Below are positions 62,749 through 64,000 of a DNA stretch of 64,000 bases, in pieces. Below the pieces are notes generated by a model. That model was given only the letters and a program-made list of their open reading frames with translations. It made no database searches and was not told where the DNA came from. How positions within the stretch are numbered: the stretch's first letter is position 1; each line of letters starts with the position of its first letter. The stretch lies in the IMG/VR virus record IMGVR_UViG_3300024353_000005, positions 1 to 64,000 of that record; one strand, written 5' to 3'. The position numbers were made by a program, and so were the translations under genes. Source of the DNA: a virus.

Positions 62749-64000
62749 ATGAAAGAAAATACCAAAAAAGATTTAATAGTTCATCCCAGAAAGATAACTC
62801 CTGATATGAAAGCAGTTAAATTATCGGAGGTTGTTTCAGTTGTAGATTCATTTGTAATAAAAAATCCATTTCTATTTTTGACAGGTGGGATAGTTAATCG
62901 GAATAAAACGAAGGGCGACTTTGATATTTTGTATCGGGCTGAGTATTTACCAGATAGGATGCTCCAAGAAATTAAAGAAAGACTAATGAATAGACTCAAT
63001 GACGATTTGAGAAGTCGGAGTCACCTGATGACAGATGCCTACCATGGCCCTTTTACCTCAAATATCCCATTGGGAAAGTTACAAGTAACTAAAGTAGAAG
63101 AAAAGGCAGAGAAAAAATCTTATATCCCAGTCGGTTCTTCTGGTGTTGAAATGGGAGAAGATATTCACTTAAATGATATTCTGAAAGGTCTTTCCTCTTT
63201 TGTATTTGAAGAAAAGTTTCTATGGTTAGTTGGCGAACTACCAGCAAATGGCGAAACCAAAAAATATATTGATTTTGTTTTTTGCTATCCAAAACTTCCA
63301 TTATCTATTTCGGTTGCCCTTAAGTTTAGAATATGGAGAGCACTCCCCAAAGAATACTGGCATCGAATTAGGTATCGGTTCGACACGAACTTCGAGCCAT
63401 CCGATACAGATATTTGTCTTGGGAAATTAGAATTTATTTTAAATCCAGAATTTAATATAGTTGAGATGAGCTTGAAAAATTTAACTGCTAAACAAAGAGC
63501 TGCATCACCAGAAATAAGAGCTCAAGCAAAAGCCTCGTCGGAAGAAGACAAAGTTAAACTGTTTAGATTTTATTTACCGCTTAAACCAATTAGAGGATAT
63601 TTCCCAAGGGAAAGACAGACTATCGGTTTATTTGTATCAATTGTAACAGATGAAAGTAAAGGGCCTTGGTATTCGACAAAGAAGTATGATGGATTAAATC
63701 TGGAGTTTCATTACGATAAAGGCAAAGCAACAATTATTAGCGAAGATGGAGAAGACAATACTGGTAGGTTTCCAAAGTTAATTGAAGAATTGAAGGAACT
63801 CGGTGCAGATAATTTTTCTTTTATAGCAGAAATAGAGTTATGGAAAACGGTGGATGGAGAATTGAAACATCAACCGAGAGAAGCTGTTATAGGGAGAGTT
63901 CACAGGAAAGGCGAACCAGACGAAACTGGTTTGGTCGCAAATGTTTACGATATAACCTATCTGAATGGTAAAGATATTCATAATGAGCCATTTGAAAAAC
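62749..64000 (+). CDS. duplicated nucleotidyltransferase-like domain fused to ATP-dependent ligase, partial
   Basis: 417 codons visible, running off the window. About 43-120: FLTGGIVNRNKTKGDFDIL (GG then D-x-D) resembles the pol-beta-type nucleotidyltransferase fold. About 160-240 repeats the layout (FLWLVGELPANGETKKYIDF, then DTDICLGKLEF), so the domain is duplicated. From about 300 an ATP-dependent ligase adenylation domain starts: motif I K312-Y-D-G315, SEDGEDNTGRFP, motif III AEIELW and motif IIIa VYDITYLNGKDIHNEPF. Motif I has Asn where Arg is usual. Located next to portal, so perhaps a virion-associated DNA end-processing enzyme. Confidence 0.8.
   Translation, partial: MKENTKKDLIVHPRKITPDMKAVKLSEVVSVVDSFVIKNPFLFLTGGIVNRNKTKGDFDILYRAEYLPDRMLQEIKERLMNRLNDDLRSRSHLMTDAYHGPFTSNIPLGKLQVTKVEEKAEKKSYIPVGSSGVEMGEDIHLNDILKGLSSFVFEEKFLWLVGELPANGETKKYIDFVFCYPKLPLSISVALKFRIWRALPKEYWHRIRYRFDTNFEPSDTDICLGKLEFILNPEFNIVEMSLKNLTAKQRAASPEIRAQAKASSEEDKVKLFRFYLPLKPIRGYFPRERQTIGLFVSIVTDESKGPWYSTKKYDGLNLEFHYDKGKATIISEDGEDNTGRFPKLIEELKELGADNFSFIAEIELWKTVDGELKHQPREAVIGRVHRKGEPDETGLVANVYDITYLNGKDIHNEPFEK

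Noticed and set aside
1-64000. tRNA genes
   Set aside because: No clover-leaf with the usual GGTTCGA-type arm was recognised by eye; tRNAscan-SE would be decisive.

Overview
This window is a contiguous piece of a large, AT-rich double-stranded DNA bacteriophage genome, probably of metagenomic origin. The evidence is an unbroken run of about 150 tightly packed genes on the minus strand (1 to 60.27 kb), a full phage replication and recombination set, two homing endonucleases, and a switch to the plus strand at 61.3 kb where a portal protein opens a virion-assembly block. Stops include TAA, TGA and TAG, and Shine-Dalgarno (SD) sites are strong (AGGAGG type), so this is a standard bacterial code. 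A small basic protein (21143-21433) resembles, from memory, a family of the Planctomycetes-Verrucomicrobia-Chlamydiae-Omnitrophota group. Together with sigma70-like promoters this hints at a host in that group; it is inference only. No tRNA, rRNA, CRISPR array or insertion sequence was recognised.

Layout. 1-6 kb: small genes and an SbcC/SbcD-like pair. 5.5-8.5 kb: a frameshifted metallophosphoesterase directly behind a LAGLIDADG endonuclease, a SemiSWEET-like transporter and a transglutaminase-like protein. 9-20 kb: nucleic-acid core (PD-D/E-XK resolvase, RecA, methyltransferases, RuvC-like resolvase, SSB-like protein, a uracil-DNA glycosylase/DNA polymerase I fusion). 20-29 kb: HSP20-like protein, ERCC4 nuclease, ClpP, MgtC, a deoxyribosyltransferase-like protein and a short UDP-sugar dehydrogenase. 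29.4-33.2 kb: one 1253-residue glycosyltransferase/methyltransferase polyprotein. 33-42 kb: phosphoesterase, HtrA-like protease, peptide deformylase, proteasome-like hydrolase, primase-helicase. 42-47 kb: the most striking part. A REC-GGDEF-HD-GYP enzyme (cyclic di-GMP synthesis and hydrolysis) lies just upstream of a consensus promoter and two tandem cyclic-di-GMP-I riboswitches, each with its own terminator, in front of an operon with a sigma region 4-like regulator and a lipoprotein. 47-60.3 kb: a dense array of tiny early-type genes (zinc ribbons, single-span membrane peptides) fed by four more near-identical promoters. 60.3-61.3 kb: a regulatory region with two families of palindromic operators. 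61.3-64 kb, plus strand: portal, then a duplicated nucleotidyltransferase-like domain fused to an ATP-dependent ligase, running off the window.

How it fits together. Five TTGACA-N16/17-TATACT-like promoters feed the leftward genes. Most neighbours are coupled by ATGA or TAATG overlaps, or by GGAGGATAAAATG junctions in which the SD lies inside the last codons of the preceding gene. The phage appears to make its own DNA replication, repair, methylation, protein-processing and surface-glycan tools. It also appears to place one operon under control of a second messenger that it can itself make and destroy. Four genes look damaged or recoded (927-1151, 5516-6089, 26483-26740, and a shortened dehydrogenase at 28372-29175). 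Functions are assigned from sequence motifs read by eye; no database search was possible.
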